Under the pieces are notes generated by a model. That model made no database searches, was not told where the DNA came from, and saw only the letters and a list, made by a program, of their open reading frames with translations. Positions 37,901 to 45,912 of a stretch of 64,000 nucleotides of DNA are shown here, in pieces. Position 1 is the first letter of the stretch. Each line of letters begins with the position of its first letter. Origin of the DNA: Candidatus Poseidoniaceae archaeon (GTDB taxonomy: Archaea; Thermoplasmatota; Poseidoniia; Poseidoniales; Poseidoniaceae); the NCBI GenBank assembly GCA_949372655.1, contig CASIAI010000002.1:124001-188000 (forward strand), read 5' to 3'. Position numbers and translations under genes: made by a program.

Positions 37901-39329
37901 TCACGTATCTTCTCACCCAAGATATACTAACTATACTTTGGTTAATCCAAGTTCATATGTACCATTGAGAGTGGAAGTTGATCTATACGTTACTGTCGAC
38001 AATGTTAAAGAAAGTGTTCCAGACTACGAATTTAGAGCAGACAGTGGATTTAACTTCAACAGTGTTACCAACATCATGCCAGGAACATTTGTACCTGTAG
38101 ACTTCACAATATTCTCCTCTACAACAACCGGAGATAGTGGACCATACAGATACCAAAGGCTACTGAAGGTTACAGTACACAGCGACGGTCATGAGGAAGT
38201 GGAACTACCAGTTTACTACACACCACCTGCATACGGTGAGTCACTATTTGTTGATGACTGGCAAGTCTACATTACTGGTGAAACCACTGAAGTTTGGGTT
38301 GAAATGGATGTTGTAACATGTATTCCTAACAGTAGTCCTTGTACTCCTGGAGATAAGGTGCTACAACTTGATGAACCAAGTTCTCACCTTTCAACCGGTA
38401 CAAACCCTAACCCTTGGTCGGAACCTGGTAAGTCAACATCTAACAGAGCACCAGCTTTCGAAGACCGAAACTGGTGTAATAACTTGATGTCCACTAACCC
38501 TGTAGCTACTGATACTCCACTATCTAGTGTTGTTCTGCAAAATAACTGTCAGCATACTTCTGACTCATATATTGGTGAAGAATCAGGATTTGCTGCTATG
38601 CAATGGCAGAACACTGGTCAAGAACTACCAAATGTTGTTAGAACGATCGGTGCACTTTCAGTAGCATCTTTCGCTCCGAGTTTGATTGCAGTTTGTCTAA
38701 CTGGACTCTTTGTAAGTGTTCTAGTATTCTCCAGCCGTCGTGAAGATGATGAAGAAGAATATGAAGCAGAAGTTCTATCAGATGATGAATCTGCAGTGAG
38801 CCCAGTAATTGCTACTATCTTGATGGTTGCAATTACAGTGGTACTATCTGGAGTTGTCTATGTTTGGGCTGCACAACTTGCTGATGCAGACACCAAGGGT
38901 GTCCCAAGAGTCACCTTTAATGCTGAGAATGTTGATTCAGGAAGCGCTGATACTGACCACTGGAAGATTGTAGTTGGACAAGCACAATCGCCTTTGGCAA
39001 CACAGGCTGTTGAAGTTACACTACTCTATGTAGACGCAGCTGGAGACCTTCAAACAATTATCATAAACCTTGGTTCACCAAATCAGGTGTATGGTTTCAC
39101 TCCATACAACAGCCCTGACTCTGCAGTCACTTTCAGTGATTTAGTAGATGATACTAACCCTGATGAACTTGTATCTTCGTTCAGCTCTGGTGATGAGATT
39201 TATGTTAGAACTCACGTAGATGGCCATCCTTTGGTTGATGCACAAATTTCTATCACATACAATCCTCCAGTAGGACAAGCACAATTGTTGAAGAAATACG
39301 TTGGTTTGAGTTGGAACGAACCTGTTTGA
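34959..39329 (+). CDS. Giant surface protein, C-terminal part ending in a type IV pilin-like module
   Basis: This continues the frame of the gene that starts at 22949; in the corrected frame it is open from 34941, and ATG 34959 is probably internal. More beta-helix-like sequence comes first, then a carbohydrate-binding-like sandwich (about 310-470) and cadherin-like domains (VVVYEDSAAFDF, NDAPWICD, NDAPVIADD). A membrane segment at about 1237-1257 (LIAVCLTGLFVSVLVF) leads into an acidic cytoplasmic linker (SSRREDDEEEYEAEV). ESAVSPVIATILMVAITVV at about 1276 then matches the hydrophobic N-terminal domain of archaeal type IV pilins and archaellin-like proteins (Pilin_N, PF07790). About 150 more residues of beta-rich sequence follow, a normal pilin size. 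The linker between the two helices should be cytoplasmic, where prepilin peptidase acts. Confidence 0.85.
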   Translation: MEYGEIAVSTALAWVGPDIHNNVITNTGFEPTAYGIRIEACDMTQYHISTISNTVNIGQDALVADSCTWIDQGSTLTGTDLAGSVGFNDDNAYGASVVLSGTTISGFETGAKKTSGDLTILSGSTITAGANGLGLMTQNIDVILKDSTFDGGATGKAIQIEDSSSATLDNVNTAGTDGATFMMSEFTWTGGALSNTGIALSANGSTGELTSLVYTGSGTQIEALNETYINSIDYSLDGTMSVDATSIVDESNWLSISTDHTGGDSALSAYPSPAQEVGLMITDATGNYGAYVSPTFNADSLDNTMVVNGSNEDWIGGNILNPSGFVMPGEVSTDFFITASSTNLYMAFNGITSTDDIYVYFNTNDLAGSTTDFNNEHTLPFGAEQALVIDSTGAKVYSSGLTGWTQATGAVQLDRSTSFVEIAMPLSSLGSGFDALDIVATVQVGTDVSVAHPTQTILQTGLETLTDSYSMNLGLLDMSDGTITDQVMLYRSFFKSSTPTTGHTYDIMVKTAATAGQTCKYDWATLATESLTPILMDQSQSVSFDILRACPKITSALTDVVVYEDSAAFDFALATLVDDEQDVEATMKWDVLGDNLVAHDNILSDWSDVTNTDGTVSITPINDQFGTFELEFQVIDSHGQTDSEVITYTVTNVNDAPWICDALADVDPNCDNGDIALYTDGGLVNTRYEGFTSTTKPLGDAHNDTGNSFVRDMDNENNIPLSPAQVYTWAAAADCDQFSEVKVGLNQFGLQVVNIIENPNWEEGGICDITLDLDDNGVEFCFDSATNTVVTAKPASDSRTDCETAGYVWMGENSAQSVVVPFSVAPVNDAPVIADDTTYNNNNGVLVDSVDGSVDWVADGVDYKVTLVEDTTESDTLTFDLSSIKSDIDHLDADLSWTLTDSEDCDSSRYYTHQINGDLLEFTLIEDATTNAPDWEKDMLFDNGIHQERPTTAGNCPMHLRLYDDYDDYILNEAAILAGTTHVSSHPRYTNYTLVNPSSYVPLRVEVDLYVTVDNVKESVPDYEFRADSGFNFNSVTNIMPGTFVPVDFTIFSSTTTGDSGPYRYQRLLKVTVHSDGHEEVELPVYYTPPAYGESLFVDDWQVYITGETTEVWVEMDVVTCIPNSSPCTPGDKVLQLDEPSSHLSTGTNPNPWSEPGKSTSNRAPAFEDRNWCNNLMSTNPVATDTPLSSVVLQNNCQHTSDSYIGEESGFAAMQWQNTGQELPNVVRTIGALSVASFAPSLIAVCLTGLFVSVLVFSSRREDDEEEYEAEVLSDDESAVSPVIATILMVAITVVLSGVVYVWAAQLADADTKGVPRVTFNAENVDSGSADTDHWKIVVGQAQSPLATQAVEVTLLYVDAAGDLQTIIINLGSPNQVYGFTPYNSPDSAVTFSDLVDDTNPDELVSSFSSGDEIYVRTHVDGHPLVDAQISITYNPPVGQAQLLKKYVGLSWNEPV

Positions 39330-39359
39330 AGTGTTTAACACTACACAGTGAAACGGACG

Positions 39360-39410
39360 CATTGGGGAGGACGAAGTCCTCTCCAGTGCCTTCTGTACCC
39401 TAAATAGGGT
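39360..39410 (+). other. Two hairpins in the 3' region of the giant gene
   Basis: A stem of 13 pairs at 39360-39388 (CATTGGGGAGGAC and GTCCTCTCCAGTG, loop GAA) is followed by a short perfect inverted repeat ACCCTA-AA-TAGGGT at 39397-39410. Neither has a T tract directly after it. They could be 3' UTR structure or part of a small RNA that ends at the terminator downstream. The region from 39330 to 39524 holds no convincing ORF. Confidence 0.5.
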
Positions 39411-39448
39411 GAACCGATACCTTTGGGTGTTGGGGTAATAATCCAGAT

Positions 39449-39485
39449 ACTGGGGGCTTTGCCCCCAGTGTCAAGGGTCTTTTTC
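39449..39485 (+). terminator. Probable terminator hairpin after the giant gene
   Basis: ACTGGGGGC and GCCCCCAGT form a perfect nine-pair stem around a TTT loop at 39449-39469, and five T follow at 39481-39485 after an eleven-base spacer. It lies 120 bases after the stop codon and 40 bases before the HAD gene. The spacer makes it a less canonical terminator than the one at 22730. Confidence 0.55.
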
Positions 39486-39524
39486 TAAACGAGGCTTTTT
39501 GTTCATTGACTTCGGCCGGTAACT

Positions 39525-40202
39525 ATGGGCCAGAACGTAAGTCTCGATATTAAGTGCGTAATTTTTGATTGCGATGGAGTTCTTGTTGATTCTGTAAGTT
39601 CTTGGAAGACGCTTCACGACCATTTTGGTACAGATAATTCTCTTAATCTTAATAGATTCATCAAGGGAGAATTAACCGATGTCGAATTTATGCGTTCTGA
39701 TATTCAGATGTGGAAAGAAAAGGGAACACCAATTTACAGAGATGACCTGTTCCGTGCTTATTCGGGTGTAAAACTGATGAAAGGTGCCCGAGAGTTAGTA
39801 GCTGAATTGAAAGAAAAGGATATCTTTGTTGCTATTGTTAGCGCTGGTGTCGATATATTTGTTTCATCGATTGCTGCCATGCTGAAGGCCGATGACTGGA
39901 TTGCCAATGGTTTTCTATTCAATGATGATGACAGTCTTTCCGATGAAGGTATATGCAGGCTCCATGCGAGTAAGAAGAATTTAATCATTGAGAAGATCAT
40001 AAACATGCACGGCTTTTCTCCACAAAATTGTGTATCGATTGGTGACTCGGAAATGGACTTGTCAATGCAGGTTGAAGGGAGTGGTTTTGTTGGATTCAAT
40101 CCTAGTCGGGAATCCTCTTACCAAGCATTCAATGATGCCGGAGTTCCAATAATTGAGGAAAAAGACCTCATGTTAATAAGGCCATACTTAGGTCTTGAAT
40201 AA
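39525..40202 (+). CDS. HAD-superfamily phosphatase (phosphoserine phosphatase-like)
   Basis: The 225-residue hydrolase has motif I FDCDGVLVD (nucleophile Asp15, general acid Asp17), motif II IVSAG near 106-110, a Lys motif III (ASKKN) and motif IV IGDSEMD near 172-178. The cap inserted after motif I (residues about 22-85) and the overall length fit the SerB-like branch. Members dephosphorylate phosphoserine or other small metabolites; the substrate is not determined. The gene stands alone between the giant gene and convergent dp1, whose stop abuts its own. Confidence 0.85.
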   Translation: MGQNVSLDIKCVIFDCDGVLVDSVSSWKTLHDHFGTDNSLNLNRFIKGELTDVEFMRSDIQMWKEKGTPIYRDDLFRAYSGVKLMKGARELVAELKEKDIFVAIVSAGVDIFVSSIAAMLKADDWIANGFLFNDDDSLSDEGICRLHASKKNLIIEKIINMHGFSPQNCVSIGDSEMDLSMQVEGSGFVGFNPSRESSYQAFNDAGVPIIEEKDLMLIRPYLGLE

Positions 40203-41813
40203 TCAGGCAAATGGAATCGCAGTAGTTGCGTGACTCTTCAAATTAACAATTGTTAGCATACAAGGTTTTGGTTGAAATCCCAACATTCGTTGGTATGAAG
40301 TTTGGTCTTGCCATGTACTTGAACAGATCAAAGTTGTTCCTTTGAAATCAACACATGCGTGGCCATGAACGTGGCCAGTAACAAAGATATCTGGAACTTC
40401 ACGAATTACTAAGCCATCTTCAGGTTCAGGAGAAAGAGGTGTTTTTCCTCCCCACTGAGGGGCTAAATGCCTTCTTCTCAGCATTTCTCGCATTGCCTCA
40501 ACTGGGTCAGAGTAAGTTACAGTTCTTAGGCCAGCCACAAAGTCGTCAATTGACTTTCCATGATATGAAAGTAATCTAACACCATTCAGTGAGAAATCAC
40601 AAGGATTTCCAACAAAAGTAGTTGTATTATAATCTTGCTGGATATCTTTTTCAAATGTAGGCTGAGGTTCTGCAGGCCTTACTGCATCGTGATTACCAGG
40701 CAGCATTATGCATTCGACCCAATCTGGAAGCAGTTCTAATAAACGAGCGAATTCACTGTACTGAGCGTAAAGGTCTGGAATTGCTAATTCTTTATCCTGA
40801 CCCGGATAGATACCTACTCCATCTACGCAATCTCCTGACAGAACGAGATACTTGATTGTCTTGGCCAGTGGGTCGCTGTGGAACCATCTCACCATCTTGT
40901 GCCATTGCGCTTCAAGGAAGGTTTTGGAGCCAACGTGAATGTCAGATAGAAATGCAACACTAACTCCATGCGAGGAGGAAACTTTCTCATGACGATTCTC
41001 CATGGGAAAGTGTAGGTCATCAACATAGAATAAATCTCCAGTTTGACTAAAGTTACCAGACACTCCAATCACATCATCAGGCATTAGTCCAGCTTCAATC
41101 ACTCTTTCCTGTGCTCTATCCCTCTCATCACCACGTTTCTTAGTCAATATACAAGTCATTTCACCTGTTTCATCTTCAAGATTCCACATTAGATGCCCAT
41201 TTTTGGTATACCTTGGTTCATTCACCAAGCCTATAGCAACAGCCATATTCTCATATCCCTGATAACGATTAGATTCTCTTTGTAGCCTGGCTACTTCAGA
41301 ATATTTACGTGGAAGTTTGGAATTCTTAACTATCATCTTTCGAATTTGTGTTAATCGGTCATTGAAACATGCAGAAATATCTCCCATTTTACCTTCAGTC
41401 ACGCTATGTCCTGTTATGTCATAGTGGACTAAAATATCTTGAGGAGCATCATTTGCAACTTCACTGAAATCACTTTCTTTCCAGTCTGGAAGGTTATTTC
41501 TAAAATGTATATCCAAAGGTTCAGGTGTCGACAAAGGTGCAATTACTCTACCAAGGTCACTGGGTGCTGGGTTTGAAGTCGGGACTGTATTATTTACAGC
41601 CTGAGTCGCTAGAGCATTTGAATTATCAAACAAAGAATTCAGCATCGAGAACTTCTCATCACTAAGCACTCCTCTATGAAAGTCGATTTGTGGACCTAAG
41701 TCTAATAGAGCATTTGGGTCTTTATGGTCTTGTAATAATTGTTGGATAGAATTACTTGCAAGAATTTTTCTTTGGCGCAACAAGTGGATTATCTCTTCCG
41801 AGGTCGCAGCCAT
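40203..41813 (-). CDS. dp1: DNA polymerase D small subunit DP1 (exonuclease subunit)
   Basis: DP1 is the Mre11-like 3'-5' exonuclease and assembly subunit of the archaeal replicative polymerase PolD. After a poorly conserved N-terminal region comes an OB fold (about 175-270), then a calcineurin-like phosphoesterase domain with FLSDIHVGS near 288, LSGDCVDG, MLPGNHDAVRP near 374 and TGHVHGH near 481. All the usual metal ligands are visible. The start at ATG 41813 (MAATSEE) is preferred; a GTG at 41846 would add eleven residues. It lies just downstream of pncC on the same strand. The large subunit DP2 is not in this window. Confidence 0.95.
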   Translation of the reverse strand: MAATSEEIIHLLRQRKILASNSIQQLLQDHKDPNALLDLGPQIDFHRGVLSDEKFSMLNSLFDNSNALATQAVNNTVPTSNPAPSDLGRVIAPLSTPEPLDIHFRNNLPDWKESDFSEVANDAPQDILVHYDITGHSVTEGKMGDISACFNDRLTQIRKMIVKNSKLPRKYSEVARLQRESNRYQGYENMAVAIGLVNEPRYTKNGHLMWNLEDETGEMTCILTKKRGDERDRAQERVIEAGLMPDDVIGVSGNFSQTGDLFYVDDLHFPMENRHEKVSSSHGVSVAFLSDIHVGSKTFLEAQWHKMVRWFHSDPLAKTIKYLVLSGDCVDGVGIYPGQDKELAIPDLYAQYSEFARLLELLPDWVECIMLPGNHDAVRPAEPQPTFEKDIQQDYNTTTFVGNPCDFSLNGVRLLSYHGKSIDDFVAGLRTVTYSDPVEAMREMLRRRHLAPQWGGKTPLSPEPEDGLVIREVPDIFVTGHVHGHACVDFKGTTLICSSTWQDQTSYQRMLGFQPKPCMLTIVNLKSHATTAIPFA

Positions 41814-41864
41814 GAAGCAAAGGTATCGCAACCCCTCCAAAAGCACACCGGTTGAAAGTAGACA

Positions 41865-42554
41865 TTACTCCCACTCGACTTGACTTCCAATACTCTCATC
41901 TGAGTCCTGAGTTTCATTCTTGCCGCTCCAAGATTCATCTTGCCATGGTGCTGATTGCTTAGCAGCAGCTTCTCTTTTTGACCTTTCCACTTCAAATCTT
42001 AAGCGGTTGACCTCATCTTGAGCTGCCATCGCTTCCAATTTCTTCCGATTTGCTTCTGCTTTGGCCATTGCATCATCCCAGCAACCAATCGCAGTAAGCA
42101 GAGCAAAATGAACAAAACCGATTTTATTTTCAGCACGATTACCACCTATTCTTGTCGAATGGGCATTTGCCCATGAGTTGGAAGCAATTCCTACGTATAC
42201 GGTTCCAACTTCTTTGTTGGTATTATCGCTGGCAGGACCTGCAATTCCAGTAATTGATATTGCAATATCCGCTTCAGCACCAACCAAAGCTCCTTTTGCC
42301 ATTTGTATTGCCACCTCTGCTGAAACTGCACCCTTTTTGACTAAAGTTTCTTCTTCCACGCCCAATTCTTTGATTTTAGCCTCATTAGAATAAGTAATCC
42401 AAGATTGATTGAACCAATTGCTAGCACCTGCAATATCGGTAAAAGCACTAGTCAGCAAGCCACCAGTACAAGATTCAGCAACTGTTATCGAGTGACCTCC
42501 TTCTTTTAGACGGCGAACAAGACGAGCAGCAGCGGCTTGAATATCTTCATCCAT
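41865..42554 (-). CDS. pncC: Nicotinamide-nucleotide amidohydrolase PncC / CinA C-terminal domain protein
   Basis: The first 160 residues match the stand-alone CinA C-terminal domain, which deamidates NMN to nicotinate mononucleotide in pyridine nucleotide salvage. Visible motifs are TVAESCTGGLL with the catalytic Ser, a GASNWFNQSWITYSN stretch, KGAVSAEVA and ITGIAGPAS. A charged, helical tail of about 70 residues rich in Ala, Glu and Ser is added at the C-terminus and is not part of the usual domain. ATG 42554 is chosen because GGGGAT lies just upstream; GTG 42575 is the alternative. Confidence 0.9.
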   Translation of the reverse strand: MDEDIQAAAARLVRRLKEGGHSITVAESCTGGLLTSAFTDIAGASNWFNQSWITYSNEAKIKELGVEEETLVKKGAVSAEVAIQMAKGALVGAEADIAISITGIAGPASDNTNKEVGTVYVGIASNSWANAHSTRIGGNRAENKIGFVHFALLTAIGCWDDAMAKAEANRKKLEAMAAQDEVNRLRFEVERSKREAAAKQSAPWQDESWSGKNETQDSDESIGSQVEWE

Positions 42555-42635
42555 ACAATTTATCCCCGTTGTCACTTGGTTTTGAGTTTAACCCTTAGGC
42601 GTTGGTTTCAATAACGGGTTCTTACAGGGGGGGTT

Positions 42636-42708
42636 GGGTCTGTGGTCTAGCGGTTATGACACCGCCCTTACACGGCGTTGATCGAGGGTTCAAATCCCTC
42701 CAGACCCA
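42636..42708 (+). tRNA. tRNA-Val (anticodon TAC)
   Basis: The acceptor arms GGGTCTG and CAGACCC pair perfectly, and the T arm is GAGGG-TTCAAAT-CCCTC. The anticodon loop CTTACAC gives TAC. The anticodon stem has four good pairs plus a C-T mismatch at its base. The discriminator is A and CCA is encoded at 42709-42711. No intron is present. The convergent gene's stop codon begins one base beyond the CCA. Confidence 0.93.
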
Positions 42709-42712
42709 CCAA

Positions 42713-43021
42713 CTACCAACAGTGGTGCTGTAAGTCGTTTTTGTCATCACTTACGACTTTTGTAATTCCTGTTTTTTTCTGAATTTGCTTTGCCTGTTCA
42801 TCACTTCCATCGATAATCATTAGGTGAACCGCTCTTTGCCATAGACCCGGACTTATTTCTTGACCGCGATGGTCAACTCCAACTAATATTCCATCGAGTT
42901 CGGTAAACATAAGAATCGATGTTGCCTTCACTATTTCACTATGGTGAAGTAGTAACCATCTGGCTCCTGAAAGTTCTTTCCGAGGATTATCACCTAATTC
43001 TGAGTAAGTTAAAATTCTCAT
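42713..43021 (-). CDS. Conserved-looking small protein downstream of pelA, unknown
   Basis: An ORF of 102 residues with mixed alpha/beta character (LLLHHSEIVKATSILMFTELDGILVGVDHRGQ and a Lys/Gln-rich helix near the end). It has no signal peptide or membrane segment and no recognised family. GAGGGG lies just before ATG 43021 (MRILTYSE), which supports this start over GTG 43033. Its leader overlaps the pelA stop, so translation is probably coupled to pelA. The stop nearly touches tRNA-Val. Confidence 0.65.
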   Translation of the reverse strand: MRILTYSELGDNPRKELSGARWLLLHHSEIVKATSILMFTELDGILVGVDHRGQEISPGLWQRAVHLMIIDGSDEQAKQIQKKTGITKVVSDDKNDLQHHCW

Positions 43022-43029
43022 ATTACCCC

Positions 43030-44094
43030 TCACATTACGTATCTAAGTAGGGCGATTGCTCCACCCATCCCGAGTAATTGCTGACCTGAATCGTGATCGA
43101 TTGAGCATTGAACCAATTCTGCTCCAATATCTTCCAGCCCTTCAGCCCATTTAGCCCATGTTATGTTTCCAATCTTTGCATCTTCATCGCGGAGCAGGTC
43201 AGCAGAAATCAACGCGGTTTCAATTGCGCCTTCATTAAGAGCCTTGAGCAATTCTTGATGACCATATGCGACCGCTCCTTTGGTTGATAATCTAGTCCAA
43301 GCTTGTTCTAGAAGATTGATTTCTTTAGTTATTGCATATTGATCCAAGAGATTACCTGCTAGACCCTCTCTTAGTACTTCATTGGCTCCAGAGCGTCCAG
43401 ACATCGAGGTTGATACCGATGTCATAAATCGAGTTTGCCCGGTTTGTCTTAATTCTTGTAATAGCGTATCTCTAGCGTGCCCAGGGCCGCATAATACTAA
43501 CGGAGTTTGTTCTCCAAGTGATTCGGTAAGTTCCTTGATGACCTTTGCTCTAAAGTTACTTGCTACCCCACTTGAGGATTTTGTATCGACTCTTTTGCCA
43601 CCACCACGCATAGTCCAAGTAGTGGATTCTTTGAGCCCTCTTGGAGTTACATAGAACAAAATTATCTCATCATTTTCAATTACAGCAAGAGCAACTTGCA
43701 CTTGATTTGAAGAATCAATCGCTTGTTGTAGAAGGGTTGAATCAGTACTCTGGAATGGAACATGAGATGTGATCTCTATATCATCTAAGATATTAATATT
43801 ATGAGTATGGTGACTGCCTACATCCATTTGGGATTCACTAATTATTCCATGGATACGTAGAATTTCGCTAAATGGCTGGTATTCAGTAGACTCTATCGAA
43901 AGTCTAATCCACATTTTTTTACGTTCAGCAGCCTTTGCTCTTCCGCCTTCTTCACCACCAGTAGTCTGGTCTCTTCTCTCTCCTAACATACCTATGTTCA
44001 TGCCTTTACGAGCGAGTCGTGCTAGGGTCCAAAGGTCATCTTCAGTTTCTACGCGAAGTCGCCAAAGCATTGGTTCGCGTTTCAAAACTCGCAT
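43030..44094 (-). CDS. pelA: Pelota (Dom34) ribosome-rescue protein
   Basis: Pelota binds the A site of stalled ribosomes together with aEF1A/aABCE1 and triggers subunit splitting. The 354-residue protein has the Sm-like N-terminal domain (EDDLWTLARLARKGMNIGM...), a central eRF1-2-like domain (QVALAVIENDEIILFYVTPRG, and VLCGPGHARDTLL) and the C-terminal eRF1-3-like domain (ALNEGAIETALISADLLR). As expected for Pelota, the GGQ motif of release factor 1 is absent. The gene follows fhs by five bases on the same strand. Confidence 0.95.
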   Translation of the reverse strand: MRVLKREPMLWRLRVETEDDLWTLARLARKGMNIGMLGERRDQTTGGEEGGRAKAAERKKMWIRLSIESTEYQPFSEILRIHGIISESQMDVGSHHTHNINILDDIEITSHVPFQSTDSTLLQQAIDSSNQVQVALAVIENDEIILFYVTPRGLKESTTWTMRGGGKRVDTKSSSGVASNFRAKVIKELTESLGEQTPLVLCGPGHARDTLLQELRQTGQTRFMTSVSTSMSGRSGANEVLREGLAGNLLDQYAITKEINLLEQAWTRLSTKGAVAYGHQELLKALNEGAIETALISADLLRDEDAKIGNITWAKWAEGLEDIGAELVQCSIDHDSGQQLLGMGGAIALLRYVM

Positions 44095-44099
44095 TCAGT

Positions 44100-45815
44100 T
44101 CACCCAAAGACACCGGTCTGACGTCCATCATCATCCATATCCATGTCCATTGCAGCAGGATGAACTGGTAGGCCAGGCATAGTCATCATGTTTCCAAGAA
44201 TTGCAACGATAAAACCTGCTCCTGCATTGAGTCTAAATTCTCTTACCGGTAGAGTAAATCCACTAGGGGCACCTAATTTCCCTGCATCATGTGAAAAGGA
44301 GTATTGCGTCTTTGCCATACATACGGGTAGTTCACCATAACCCCAAGATATGATCTTGTCAAGTTGTTTCTTTGCATTTGCTTCAAGATATACATCTTTG
44401 GCTTTGTACATTCTGGTTGCTATTGATTCAATCTTATCCATGATAGGTGCTTGATTGACAAATAATGGAGTAAATGGTCTGCCAGCTGCTACATGGTCTT
44501 GAACTGCCTTTACTACAGCATTAGCCAAATCTTCGCCACCTGCTCCACCTTTTGCATGAACTTCTGTGATAGTAACTGCCTTTGCTCCACTGGCATGAGC
44601 TGCATCTCTTAGAACTGAAATTTCAGAATCAGTATCTGCTGTAAATTTATTTATTGAAACAACTACTGGTATTCCAAACCCAGCCATATTCTTAATGTGG
44701 CGGTCAAGATTTGTCATTGCCCCTGCCTTGACTGCATCGACATTTTCAGTTTCTAATTCTTCTTTACTTGGTCGGTATCCTCCACGACTACCAAAGGCAC
44801 CACCATGTAATTTCATAGAACGAATTGTGACATTCATTACAACGCAATCTGGAGCCTTACCCGATGTTGCAGCCTTGATGTGCATAAATTTCTCAGCACC
44901 CATGTCTGATCCAAATCCAGCCTCAGTGACGACAATATCTGCAGCCCCTAATGCTAACTTATCAGCGATAATACTCGAATTTCCATGAGCTATATTGGCA
45001 AATGGTCCACCATGTATGAATGCTGGATTCCCTTCTAATGTTTGAACTAGGTTTGGAAGGAATGCATTCCTTAGTAATAGAGCCATTGCACCAGGTGCTC
45101 CAATCTCTTTAGCTTTGACTGGATAACCTTCCGTTGACTGACCAACCACTATTTCTCCCAGTCTATGACGTAAATCAGCATAATCTGATGCTAATACAAG
45201 AATTGCCATTACTTCACTGGCAGCCGTGATATCAAACCTATCTTGCCTTAGATGACCATTTGCTGGTCCACCCATACCGATGACAATATCTCTTAACGCC
45301 CGGTCGTTCATGTCCATGACACGAGGCCAGTCGATTTTTGTCGGGTCTAACTTGCTCGTATTGCCATGCTTGATATGATTATCAATCAATGCTGAGAGAA
45401 GGTTGTGAGCAGAGGTGACTGCATGCAGGTCTCCTGTGAAATGTAGATTGATATCTTCCATAGGTAAGACTTGAGAATATCCTCCACCAGCAGCACCGCC
45501 TTTGATACCAAATACAGGGCCCATCGATGGTTCACGAATTACGCATGTTGCTGATTGTCCAATTCTACATAGAGCCTGAGTAAGGCCGATTGTTGTGACA
45601 GTCTTACCTTCTCCAAATGGTGTTGGATTTACTGAGGTTACTAGAACAAGGCTTCCTTGGGGCTTGGAAAATCGTTGCTTTAGAGCTTCCCAAGTGATTT
45701 TTGCAACTCCATGCCCCATCGGCATAATTTCAGTCGATGAGATGCCTAATTTCCAAGCAATTGCTTCAATTGGCTCTAATGTTGCAGCGGTTGCAATCTC
45801 TAAATCACTAGCCAT
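44100..45815 (-). CDS. fhs: Formate-tetrahydrofolate ligase
   Basis: The enzyme makes 10-formyl-tetrahydrofolate from formate, ATP and tetrahydrofolate. The P-loop NPTPFGEGKTVTTIGLTQAL, the REPSMGPVFGIKGGAAGGGY segment, the FTGDLHAVTSAHNLLSA segment and the TEAGFGSDMGAEKF segment are all present, and the length (about 570 residues) is normal. ATG 45815 (MASDLEIA) best matches the family N-terminus; GTG 45851 is possible. It leads a cluster with pelA and a small unknown gene. The enzyme is common in bacteria and patchy in archaea, so it suggests folate-based one-carbon metabolism and possibly an ancient transfer. Confidence 0.95.
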   Translation of the reverse strand: MASDLEIATAATLEPIEAIAWKLGISSTEIMPMGHGVAKITWEALKQRFSKPQGSLVLVTSVNPTPFGEGKTVTTIGLTQALCRIGQSATCVIREPSMGPVFGIKGGAAGGGYSQVLPMEDINLHFTGDLHAVTSAHNLLSALIDNHIKHGNTSKLDPTKIDWPRVMDMNDRALRDIVIGMGGPANGHLRQDRFDITAASEVMAILVLASDYADLRHRLGEIVVGQSTEGYPVKAKEIGAPGAMALLLRNAFLPNLVQTLEGNPAFIHGGPFANIAHGNSSIIADKLALGAADIVVTEAGFGSDMGAEKFMHIKAATSGKAPDCVVMNVTIRSMKLHGGAFGSRGGYRPSKEELETENVDAVKAGAMTNLDRHIKNMAGFGIPVVVSINKFTADTDSEISVLRDAAHASGAKAVTITEVHAKGGAGGEDLANAVVKAVQDHVAAGRPFTPLFVNQAPIMDKIESIATRMYKAKDVYLEANAKKQLDKIISWGYGELPVCMAKTQYSFSHDAGKLGAPSGFTLPVREFRLNAGAGFIVAILGNMMTMPGLPVHPAAMDMDMDDDGRQTGVFG

Positions 45816-45912
45816 GACATACTTGCACATCGCTAAGCCTTTGAAACTCACGGTTGTAATACCTGATAAATCATCGATTAGACAACCTTTGGCAAATTGC
45901 CGTAGTAATCAA

